Positions 26,843-39,900 of a DNA stretch of 64,000 bases are shown piece by piece. This stretch comes from Cyrtodaria siliqua. Taxonomy: Eukaryota > Mollusca > Bivalvia > Adapedonta > Hiatellidae. A model generated the notes under the pieces. The model had not been told where the DNA came from and made no database searches. It worked only from the letters and a program-made list of their open reading frames with translations. A program made the translations under genes and the position numbers. Each line of letters opens with the position of its first letter. Positions within the stretch are counted from its first letter, which is position 1. The stretch is from the NCBI GenBank assembly GCA_037043455.1, contig JAWPHD010000135.1, positions 372,001-436,000 on the forward strand, given 5' to 3'.

Positions 26843-29800
26843 CAATCATGAAATCAATCATGAAACGTACAAACTGCTTGTTTATCACATATCGTTTTGC
26901 AAATTTAAAATGAAGACTGCTCGAACTCAATAATACATCTTAAAGCTGACTGCTAGATATTATATTTTAATTGAGTAATTGAGTACTCTCGTGTGTAGCC
27001 TAATAAATTGGCGACTATGCAGTTTTTTCATTATTATTCTGACGTTCTATGTAACTGCATATACGCCTAATTTCCTGTGTAAAAACAACGACCGGAAAAA
27101 TCGCTTCAACACCCATGTGACGTTCGAACGAAATTATCGCATTCCTAGGCGTAAACCATGAAGATATCTAACAAAATAATAAGTTATTTATCATTAACTT
27201 TCGGGTTGAGGCATATTTTCCATACTATATCGGTATTTCCTAGATCGCTATACATGTCGTGTCTCTCCCAACATAGCATGCGCATAGATATAATGTACCA
27301 AGTTTAAAGTTATCACGCCTTAGGTTAACAAAAGGTAATGGGCGAAGGCTGCCGGGATATTTATTTTATAATTAACCCTTCACACATTCTCCTAAAAGTA
27401 AAATTAAAAAATCTCGCTTGTCTTGTAGCCTGCTCTTGGAAAAATTTATTTTGTTCTGTTTTGCTCCTTTCATTTCGTGTGTAGGGGGTGGGGTGAGATT
27501 TACGGGTGGATTCAAGGGGCGACCCATTAAAAAATCTGAACAATATGGAAATTATGTTAAAGAAAAGCAATTATTCTAAATTTATGTGCTTTATAAAAAA
27601 AAATCGTTGTGTGTTCGTTGGAGATTTTCTTTCTTTATTTTTTTGTCAACCCTGTTTTGGAAAAGTTTCCTGAATCCGCACCTGGAATATGGTGAACCTG
27701 TTTACACGAAGAATACAAATGACACTAGTATTCAAAGGGAAAATGTTTAATTAAAAAGAGAGAAAGAGAGAGAGAACAAAACAGCTTGTTTTGTAGCCTG
27801 TTCCGAAACAAAATACCCTAAGCTTGTTTATTTCTGTTTTGTTATGGGTTTTTTTATTTCATGTGTAGGGGTGGGGTGAGGGTCGGATTCTGGAGCGCCC
27901 CATTAACAAATCTGAAACATATGGAAATTCATGTTTAACAAAATATCCTCAATCAAAACCCCAGTATACCAACCTTAAAAACAAAATGGGAAGAAATTTA
28001 TTCTATAGAGGAAGACATTTGGAAAGAAATATATATATAGCACCTTTCAATATATATAGCACAGTACGAAAAACACAACATTACAATGGACCCAAATACG
28101 AATTAAGTTAACCACTGAATTTTCCCCACAAGAAGAGTTTTACATATGATCAAAGCTGTAGATAGTCCTACTTGTAAATACTGCCACCATGAAGAAACAT
28201 TAACCCATATGCTCTGGTTATGTCCAGAAACACAATCCCTTCTAAACAAACTTAAAATTAAACACAAACGCTTGTAGAGGAATGATTTATATTGAATATT
28301 GGAAATAAATTATCTTATACAGAACTACTTATTATACTTGAAACTAAGTACCATATTTTTCTGCCAACACATTAAGCATAGACGCTATCAAGAATAGAAT
28401 TAAATATATATATATATATATATATATATTTGATAAACATTGGAAGGAATGTTCAAATGATATGAAATAATGTCATAAAGAGATATCTCCCTGACATAAA
28501 ATTACAATTATCAATTAAGGCACTTGGAAAAGTAATACAATATAGATCTATATTAGTCTATCGAATATTGGCTGATATATGGCTTGGACACCCTCCTTCA
28601 CTCGCCACTCCACCACCACCCCCACCCTCTCCACCCTCTCCACCCACCCCCTCACCTAGCCAACACACACGCACGCACGCACAATCACACTTTTAAACAC
28701 ATTGCTAGTTGTAATAAAATAACAATTTTCATATTTTTTACATTTTCGTTATTCTCTCAATTTAGGAATGAAGCAGAGTCTTGTCAAATAATAAAACAAG
28801 TAATTTTAACAATTATAAATATAAAAAAAAATATTACTTTTAAATCGGCATGAAGTATGTGTATTTTAAACACACTATACAGTATTTTACGTTTATATGC
28901 CATGATTGTAGCAATAAACAGTATATTCTTTTCTATCTACGGTGCATGGTCGGTTGTAAATAAATATGTTATCATGCACCATCAATCATGCCAGTATGAT
29001 CCTATAGGATCGTGTGCATTATCTATAGAAAGAAAGAATGAAACAAACACATATATATATAAACAGGACAAAGTGACATTGCATGAAAGCAAAATGATGT
29101 TAAATAGAACACAACTTTCTATGACTTTAAAAAGAAATGCGCAATAAAATCAAATTTCAAACATTGTGCATAACTAATGCATCCGCTTACTTACCAGGCC
29201 CTAAGGTTGTATTTGTCCCACCAGAGGTAGTATCAGCAGATTCTTCAGGACATTTCAGCCGCCCGATCTTTGTCAGAGTCAACATGGGAACGATATAAGC
29301 GAAAGCTGGGCATTGTACAATCGGTAACCTGAAAAAAGAAAGTCTGTGTTAGAAGTTTATCCACATACATTAGTGTGTCCACATACATTAGTGTATCCAC
29401 ATACATTAGTGTGTCCACATACATTAGTGTGTCCATGTGTCCACATACATTAGTGTGTCCACATACATTAGTGTATCCACATACATTAGTGTGTCCACAT
29501 ACATTAGACATACATTAGTGTGTCCACATACATTAGTGTGTCCACATACATTAGTGTGTCCATGTGTCCACATACATTAGTGTGTCCACATACATTAGTA
29601 GCATGCAAATTTGCTTCATACACTTCTATTTTGACAGCACTGATGCTAATGTCAAGGTCATTTTTGCACTTGCACTGTTAAAATGTACTTTACTATCCAA
29701 TATACAAAACCTACATTGATCCACGTTTGTCATATGTGTAGCTGGTGTTTGTTTCTATGTACGGGTTGATTGCAGTCCTTGAATGCTACATTTCCTGTTC

Positions 29801-30695
29801 GATTTTTATTTTTGCTTTTGTGGATTCAAAACCTGAACGGAACAGGTACAAAGTTAATGATTCAGGGCCAATTCTCTTATTGTGGAGTTGCTCTTTGTAA
29901 TTAAGATAACGGTTTGGTTGATCGACTGAGTAATAGCAGTTTCTGAAGAAAAAAAAGATAATCATAAACTGGATGTTGACGCCGCATCCGATGAAAAGTG
30001 TAAAGCACTACGTAATCTCTCCTATGTTTTCGACAAACGAGCAGTTAACTGATTTCCTTCGTTGTCTTTCTAATTCTTTCTAATTTCTGCTCGTTGTGCA
30101 GTTTAGATAAAGCTCTTGATTAATCACTTTTTAAAATATTTGAATGGTATTGAAATAAAGCGATGGAAGAATGTTATACTTACTACTATAAAACATAAAT
30201 TGAACATTATTTGAAGTAAGACAGTGGGATAAAGGCCACTTGTGTGTTGTCTACCATCCAATAAATGTCCTACCTGACTCCTATAGAAGTTTGTATGATT
30301 GTACAAACACCGCATGCAAACAGCATATCTCCAAGCAATATCGACTGAACACCAGGGTCGAACGAACAGACCGTCGCTGCAATAATTGACGGGGTAACCA
30401 GATTGGAGCTGAGCAGCATCAGGTAGTGCTGTAAGTCAGGCAATTTAATGTATTTATTATTAAGAATCGGACGTAGTAGTTGTATTAGGACTAGAGCAGC
30501 AGTAGTTGTAGCAGTGTCAGTATCATTAGTATTAGTAGTAGTAATAGTAGTAGTAGAAGTAGCAATAGCAGTATTAGTAGCAGCAGTAGTAGTAGTAGCA
30601 GTAGTAGTAGCAGTAACAGTAGCAGTAGCAGCAGCAATAGTAGTTATAGTAGTAGTAGTAGCAGTAGTAGTAGCGGTAGTATTTGTAGCAGCAGC

Positions 30696-30741
<46 letters not shown>

Positions 30742-30847
30742 ATAGTAGTAGTAGTATTGGTATTTGTAGTATTAGTAGTAGTAGTAGTAGTACTTGTAAA
30801 AGAGGAAGAGGAAGAATAAGTAGTAGTAGTAGTAGTAGTAGTAGTAA

Positions 30848-30891
<44 letters not shown>

Positions 30892-30892
30892 A

Positions 30893-30933
<41 letters not shown>

Positions 30934-33900
30934 ATTGGTAATATGTATCTCCATAGAATCGTTGATATCCGTAATGCGATATCTTAACGTTATCAGCGAT
31001 TGACGAGTAGTACAGGAATACATTGAAAAATATTCTACTATATTATTACATTATTGTAACTTAACATTGGTCTTAACTGGTGCAGTTACGTCACTTCATC
31101 AAGGAAAAATCACAGTCAGTACATTTTAGAAATATTTATACAATACTAATATCATAATTGCACGTGTACCTGAGAAATAAGTATACAATACTAGTTTCAT
31201 AATTGCACGTGTATCTGAGAAATAATAATACACTACTAATAACATAATTGCACGTGTACCTGAGAAATAAGTGTACAATACTAATATCATAATTGCATGT
31301 GTACCTGAGAAATAAGTGTACAATACTAATATCATAATTGTACGTTTACCTGAGAAATAAGTATACAATACTAATATCATAATTGCACGTGTACCTGAGA
31401 AATAAGTATACACTATTAATATACAATACTAATATCATAATTGCACGTGTACCTGAGAAATAAGTGTACAATACTAATATCATTATTGCACATGTACCTG
31501 AAGAGCTAGAAAAAATGTAGTTATCCATGGTGGATTTTCATCGACTGTATACTGCAGCCCGGACAAAATCAATGCATTTGTAGCTGGTGGTTGCTGAAAA
31601 GTAAAGTATGCATTATGGCTCATATTAAACACAAACACCGTTTTAAATATGTTCAACCACCAAACAAACAGTGGTTATATAAAAGACTCATTTAGAGTTG
31701 AAGGTTAAAACCCGAAGCTGCAATTTTCGAAAACTAAAATGAAATTAAAATACCTATCCCGCCAACAACTAGCGAACTATTACAACATATGTTCACCGTT
31801 TCTATACCTACTGATGAGAAGGTATAGCATCCAAACTCTATAGACACAATAAAAATGGCTTTAACCAATCAGGACAAACCCCAGAACTGGGAAGTAGGGT
31901 ACCAACTCATAATTCATTTTAAGCATATTTAATCACCGTTATTTTTAGAACCTATGAACAAACTATATTTTTAATCGGCACATACACATTATTATATGAC
32001 CTGAATACCTGGATAAAGTTTTGATAAAAGGTATTGTAATTTGTGTAATGTACTTTTGCCGTTATTTGGCGGACTAGTTTCTTGAGCAGTTTGATGGTAC
32101 TCGATGTCAACGGGTGTTAAACAACAATTCAATAGTACGTACTGAAAAAAGTATCACTTGGAAGCAACAAACATATCTCAGTTTTAGTAAGTTTGTTCAT
32201 GTCTTAGGTGTAATACATGGTAATATATCGTATAACACCTCTCGCCCCCACCCCACGTAGAAACAACTTAAGGTATGCCAAAACGATTGTACTCGAACAA
32301 CCCCAATAACCAGTAAGACATTACATTCCACCGGTAATAAATACTGATAAAGGTGATGCTTTGGGAGCAACAATCACAATTAAGAGAATAAAGCAGCAGA
32401 CTCGGTTAATTGAGTCTGTTCATGAGAAGTAATAAAAAAAGCAACACCTCTCACGCCCCCTAGCACCGGCTTAAGCGGTATTGTACTTCAAAGCCACCTA
32501 TATTGGGCTCGTTGGTCCCAAAGGACCAGTAAAATTACACTACTGATTCGTAGCACGGGGAGACTTTTTACAGCCGCCACACTGCACTAAACGAACGCTA
32601 GTGTGAATGTTAATAAATACTGATAAAGGTGATCCTTTGGGAGCAACAAACACAATTAAGAGAATAAAGCAGCAGAATCGGTTTTATTGAGTCTGTTCAT
32701 GAGAAGTAATGAATGAAGCAACACCTCTCACGCCCCCTAGCACCGGCTTAAGCGGTATTGTACTTCAAAGCCACCTATATTGGGCTCGTTGGTCCCAAAG
32801 GACCAGTAAAATTACACTACTGATTCGTAGCACGGGGAGACTTTTTACAGCCGCCACACTGCACTAAACGAACGCTAGTGTGAATGTTAATAAATACTGA
32901 TAAAGGTGATCCTTTGGGAGCAACAAACACAATTAAGAGAATAAAGCAGCAGACTCGGTTTTATTGAGTCTGTTCATGAAAAGTAATGAATGAAGCAACA
33001 CCTCTCACGCCCCCTCACAATATGTGACTCCTTCAACTAGGACAGTATATGTCATACTATCAGCCACGTAACTCGGATAAACCTAGGACAGGTGGCTATT
33101 GATCTATATATTTTTTTTTTATATAATGCACCTATCAATGTTTTGCCCTACCAGGGGGTGGGGGGGGTGGGGGTGGGGGGGGGACGGCGGGTATATACGG
33201 GACTTTCGACAGATGGTGATTCCCGACAGGCGGGATTTAGATCGGCTCCGCCTTTCGGGAAATAGACTTGGCCGGATTTTGAGACCTGGTCACTGGTGCC
33301 GAAAACCACCCTCCACCAACTCCCACCCTGGTGAATTAGAAAAGAAGCTTTGCTACAAAGGTTGGAATTAGACAACAAATTTTACCCCCCCCCCCCCCCA
33401 CCCCCACCCCACACACACACACACTCACCCCCGGTGGTGGAAAACATTGATAGGTGCATAAAATAAAATTGACCTACATCTGTGTATATGTAAAGGAGCA
33501 GGCGATTATTGACCTACATATGCTAGAGATAGGACCATTACGATACGATATGTATATAACCATTCTGAATAAGGTGTGTTAATGAACGCTATCATTTGTA
33601 TCGTATATCTTCTTTCAAGCGTGTTTATTCATAAAATCCGTAAAATGCTTCCAAATGAATAAGCGACTGTATGTTTAGTTGTCAATTATTCAATTATGTA
33701 ACCACGTATGTGATTGCTATAAAGGGGTCGATCTAAAGTAATTATGACATGAACATTAAATACAGATCGCATTAATTACAATTATAGCCGCGCTGTTCCA
33801 TATTGTGGTCCCTTAAAGTCAAAAGTATAGTGCGTAACTATATCGAGTAGGTATACTGCTTGATAAAATCTTCAAGATAGCCATGTATCCCTTTAATGGC

Positions 33901-36900
33901 TGATGCATAATTCAAAATTACCGCCTGTCCCTTTAAGTTTAATGTAGCTTTGATACCCTTCTATATATATTTCTTTATTAAAGTCTCATCATGGTTTACA
34001 ATAAATACAAAAATAAATAAAACATCGTAAGCATTATAAGATAGCCATGCCATTCTAATTAGAATTATAAGAGACTATAGACTATAAAACCATCAACATA
34101 TTTTAAAAGTAGCTAATAACATCAAACTCAAACGATATCAGCATATATATTACACATTAAGACTATGTAAATGATGCTAATCTATCTATAAAACATGTAC
34201 TATGAATGAGTATTGTTAGATTTGACAAAATAAACAAAGCACTATTGCGCATTAGTTAGAACAAAATTAAAAAATCATTTATCCCCTTTGATCAGATCAA
34301 AAAGGAACTGATTAGCATCATTTTCGTAGAAGAAAATAAAACAGAATCACGATATGATAAAAAACAAATTGACATTATTTACATATATAAAATTGACATT
34401 GTTTGGCATATATAAGAAGGAAAAAAGACTAGCGATACAAAAAGCTAGATCGACGTAGAAGAATTAAGTAGCAGAATTTGGCACATACACGAATGAAGTC
34501 TGCATTTGTGAATAAATATACTAATTTTTGTTCATCTGTAGAATTATTAAAAAAGGGATTTAGGCGTATTGCTTTATCATATAAATAAGCTCTGATATCA
34601 TTATATAAAGGACAGGTTATCACAACGTGTAACTCATCTTCCACCTGAACATTACAAAATGGACAAACTCTTTCACTAATCTGAAGTCTTTCATATCTTC
34701 CAGTCTCTAGTCTAATTGGTGCTACGCCACAACGGAATCTAGAATAAGCCAACCGATGACTTCTTGGTATTATTAGTTTACAGTACCTTTCTGTTTCAAA
34801 TGTAGTTTTAATTAACATATAAGTACGTAATTTATTGCCATCAGTATTACTGTTACCACGTTCCGAGTTAATATTTCCATTCCAATTTATTATAAACTTA
34901 TTTAAAGATGCACTCTTAACATCATCTAAAAAATTACGTTTAACAATAGGGTTAATTACACTCGGAACGTTATTAAACTCAATTTTTGAAAAAATATTTA
35001 AAACTCATTTTACATCTAGAACCTTTACTATTAAAACAATAAAAGAAAATTCGTTTATTGAAACACATATTTGGCATATGACTCAATCATACCCAGTAAT
35101 TTGATACCGCAATTATTTGTCTAACACAAACCGGTTGCCATGCCATGTGTCGTACCAAAAAATACTCGCATTGCTCTATGTTGTACTGCTTCAATACAAG
35201 AGCAGGTTTGAGTACCACATATTGCTGCACCATAAGCTACAATAGACCAAACCAGCGAATCAAATAGTTTAGTATAAACTTTATAAGGCATCCCACCAAC
35301 TGTTTTATATTTTGAAATTAACAGTCCTAACGCGCGACTGGCTGACTGTGCAACAAATGAAGCTGTTACATTATAATTGAGATATTCGTCTAAAACAAGG
35401 CCTAAATATATATATTTATTTTTTATAAATATATCAGATCCGCCACATTTAAATTCAAAAATCGTCTGTGGTTTGGATCTTGGTTTAAAATGCACAACAT
35501 TAGTTTTATTTATATTGACTGACATAAAATTGGTTTCACTCTCCTATTACTTAAGAATTTAGTTGAGAGTTATATGCACATCACTCCGATCAGTCATAGC
35601 CGCGCCAGGAACTCTCAAAATCACCGGCACACACTCCAAACAAACCAACTAACAAACAACAACAAACAAACAAACAAACACAAACACACAAACAAACAAA
35701 ACACTAAAACACACCAGACCCGTTATCACACCCTTATTTGTATGAATATGCACACGTTACCTGTATGCTATTAAAAATAAACGCTTGATTGGCTTGAACA
35801 GATTCGAAGAGTTTCAGGCGGGTTGGAACAGCCACTTGTGATTCAATTGTTAAGCATATTATTGTAAGCAATGATTGATATTCCAAGTAATTGTGTCAGC
35901 AATATTTGCCATCATTAGGGTACTATTCCAATGTGTAACATTTATACGTGAAACAATGTAGCTTGCAGTGCCAAATGTTTTTTAAAACAGGCACTGTGTT
36001 CATAACAAACAACTGTCAACATTCAAAAAGGGTTCGCTTATTTATTTGGAATATTCGCTGATACATGTACAAAATGTTTACGTTACTAACTACTAGAGAC
36101 AGTATTGAAAAAGGCCATTGTGTCCGCGGATATAATGGCATAGGAGTTGGTAACCAGTTGGGAACCATTGTGTCCGCAACGCCATTGTGTCCACAGGGGT
36201 CGTCTCAAATTCATGAATCGAGTGTGAGGTCGGATTTGTTGTTAATTTCTAGTAAAATAGTGGTTGGGGATAAGACGTTTATTGAAATAGTTTGACCCAT
36301 TCTACGCGTTTATTCGTATATGAGCATTTTATGAATATAGTTCAAATTACGTGATACATGTTGTTGTGTTGTTCCAAATTATTATGTACACACTCTACAT
36401 TTCAAAATAAACCAAAACGTACTTGTAAGGTCGTTTGAAGTAGATGCTTCGTTTGTTTATTAAAATATGTTTTCGGGTACGCAATGTTTTACGGCTCATT
36501 AACTCATTGTATATTTGACTGATTTATGTAATGTATCACTGGTGGAATGGCGGATGTGCTTTACTGACATGCAAATTCAGTCGTCAAATAAGATGACGTA
36601 ATTTGATTGATGTTACGTCATAACATCCGCTATAACGTAATCAACGTTGCAGAGGACATTTGATGTATATGTTATGCGCAAAATGGGAATATGGACCATT
36701 CCGGAATTGATCTGCGCAAAGTAACAATTCTTAAAATGCACGATATTATCGGCATTCTCAAAAGTTCACATATATTTCAATAAAGGTGTATTTAGAAGTA
36801 GTTCAATCGCACAAAACTTACTCGTCAAAGGTAAAATAAAAATTGCCACTTACCGGACTAATATTTTCAGAATTGCGTATGTATTAGAGGGAGACATGGC

Positions 36901-39900
36901 AATCTTGATATCTCATTTTTATATGTATAAATCATAAGTATTATTTCATTTGGGTGCACGATACTATAAATAAAACGTATGTAATGTGTTTATGAACATA
37001 GTTGTTTATATTTGCCCCAAAGTTGTCTTGTTTCTTGCTGAATTAGTTTGTAGGATATATAACCGTGCACTCTTATTAGCAATTACTGTTCTAAGTTGGT
37101 TAGGGACCATTCTGAATGAGCAACTATCACTCGGATTTCGTTAGGATTTGGTCGACAAAGATATGTTTTAAGTGAACAATATGAAGTGCATGTGTGCAAT
37201 AATATAACATGTTTCGTTATATATATATAATTTATAAAATCCAATGCATCATATCACACATTTAATCAATAACATTACCATTAAGATCGTTTGCTCCTTT
37301 ATTCAGTATTATGTTAATTGTATGTATTAACTAATATGTATTAATTGTTTATCGTTTTAAAACAATGTTTTATTCTATTGCAACTTGATATTAATTATAT
37401 TGTGAAGGCCATCTTTATTTTCAGTCAGAGTGTGCATTTGTTTTTGCTGTTTGTTTTTTTTGTTTGTTTTTTAAATAGTATCATAACGTTTACAATCAAT
37501 ACCAATGTTTCAACGATATGTGTACATACTATAAATATATTTTGTTTGAGAACCATATGTCAGACTGACTGTAAAAATGAGATATAGGGTCCTATAGAAA
37601 CCACAGCGTCCGAACGCAATTTCATCGTAGGTCCGCACTGTACTGCAAACAAAGACTTGGTAATACAATTAAAGAGACAAAAAACAACAGAAAGGGTGAA
37701 GACAGGGTTACCGACTTGAAAACCAAAAGTGTTATCCTCTATCAATCAAGATTTTCTTCTTCTTCTTCTTCTTCTTCTTCTTCTTCTTCTTCTTCTTCTT
37801 CTTCTTCTTCTTTTCTTCTTCTTCTCTTCTATTGAGCGAAAAAATCTCAATAAAATCAAGATCTTCTTCTTCTACTTTTTCGTCTTCTTCTCTTCTTCTT
37901 CTTCGCCTTCTTCTTCTTGTTTCTTATTTCTACTATTTCGATTATGAAACATCATCAGTACAACAGCGCCCACATAACCTCATTGGTAATTTAACTACAT
38001 GTATCCAATATTGCGTTGATGAATAATCAAAACAAGAACAGTGAATAGAAAAAACGCTGGACGTGAACGTTTGAATACTTTGGTATTTAGTTGTATGCCA
38101 AATGTGTTCCATTATTTATCGTTTGTTCAGCTTGAAAATGAATTAGCTTTTATATTTTCCTGGTAATCGCTATAACTGTAGTTAAAACAATTTACGGAAG
38201 AAACATTAAACATTTAAGAAGTACCCTAAAAGAATAATATCACGTCATTCTAATCCTTTTCACAGTACTCAAATGTCAAATTGTCGGAACCAATCAGATT
38301 TATTCCGTAGTAGTTTCGTATATTTTTTTTAAATATTTTCAAAAATGTTGCCTTATAGAAGGCTCGAACCTTCGGTTCGGTAGACACATAGTAGACGACG
38401 CTCTAACCGTTTTTAGCGGTATTAAACAATATATATCAAATCCACGATCTGCAATCTGACTTGTTCCGATAATTTGGCATGTGAGCGATCTCATAATTTT
38501 ATATTTTGAACATATTGGCAAATAATAAACCTTTTTAAAACACAGTCAATACACATCCAAATATTTCCTAAGATTATTAAATAAATATAAACAAACTTTT
38601 TCGAAATTGTCCTCCTTATCTATCCATTGTTCATTCTCTCTATCGTCCTTCATATTTGTCATAAACTACTTGGTATTAAACACACTTAAATCCAAATATT
38701 ATAGTTTGTGTTCAAATTATAGATTAACTAATAGTTTATTATTAACCTATTGTTATGCAATCATCGGCGTGTTAAATATAATACATATAGGTGGCAGTAT
38801 CTATAAACAGGAACAAGGTCGCTTTATTTGAGGATGATAAGAAAAAGTTCAGAACACCGATTCCATTTAGGGACTTTAAAGGTACACACGACACTATTGA
38901 TGTTTTTAAAACACGAGGAGTCCCGTTAGTGTTAATTGTTCAATCATTAATATTAATTATAAGAATAGTATAAAATCGAATTGCCTTTTACATAATTATC
39001 ACTAACTGGAGATTATATTGCACACAGATAATATATTTAATCCTATAATAAAATAAGAAGAAAAAAAGAAAACTCAAAATGTTATTTAATTATATTCAAG
39101 CAGGTTTGAAGTCAAAATGATACAAAATTAGTAAATCGAAAGCTAATTTGATGCTTGGTAAAAACTTCAAGATTGTCGTGAATTCCTTTAAATCTTTTTG
39201 AAAAAAAGAAATCATTAAATGTTATTTGTTATTCTATCTTAGCTTTAATGTGTTATTATTGGTGCACTATAATCAACAATGAGTAATATGCAAACACACT
39301 TTATTTTTAGCTATTCAAATAATTATTAAATATTAATATCACAGTAATAATTTGTATATTCAACGTACTATTTAAAGGTATCAAATGATACAGAATTGAT
39401 AAAACAGTCCATTCTACACACCCTCTGAAAGTTTCCCAGGGGAAATAATTGACTAGCTACTGTGAGTCAATCGACCTTCCCCATTTTTGAAAATCAATTT
39501 TATTTTTAAAAAGAAAAGATTCTTTTTGTGTGTTTGTTTTTTCCATCTGATTTCAATTTGCAATGCTTTGTTCAGATATAACATGTATGTGTAGACTTTT
39601 GCTTTAATTTGCTATATTATGCTTGCACTCTTAACACATACAATAGAATAGATAGTTATCATGTTTCCTCTCCCACTATGAAAGATATTGAGGGGTCAAA
39701 AAAATGAGAGGGTGTAGGGGAAGAATCAGATGGACAATTATTTTCCAATCTACTCCCACCCACCACTTTCAAAAAATGTATTATAGTTATATACCTCAAT
39801 ATCTTCCATGGGGGAGTGGGAAGACTCTAGCATGTATGAAAATTGTTTCTTTTTAATGTTTACATGTATAATTAACTAGCAAATTCCAACCTCAAAACGC

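Noticed and set aside
29245..29511. Open frame with repeated TNVCGH on the minus strand
   Set aside because: Product of the 18-bp minisatellite, ending in a wrong frame of exon 4.
29355..29600. CRISPR-like array
   Set aside because: Repeats are contiguous with no unique spacers, and the genome is eukaryotic; it is a minisatellite.
30448..31023. Long Val-rich and Tyr-rich open frames
   Set aside because: Translation of the TAG/CTA trinucleotide array inside SLC23 intron 2.
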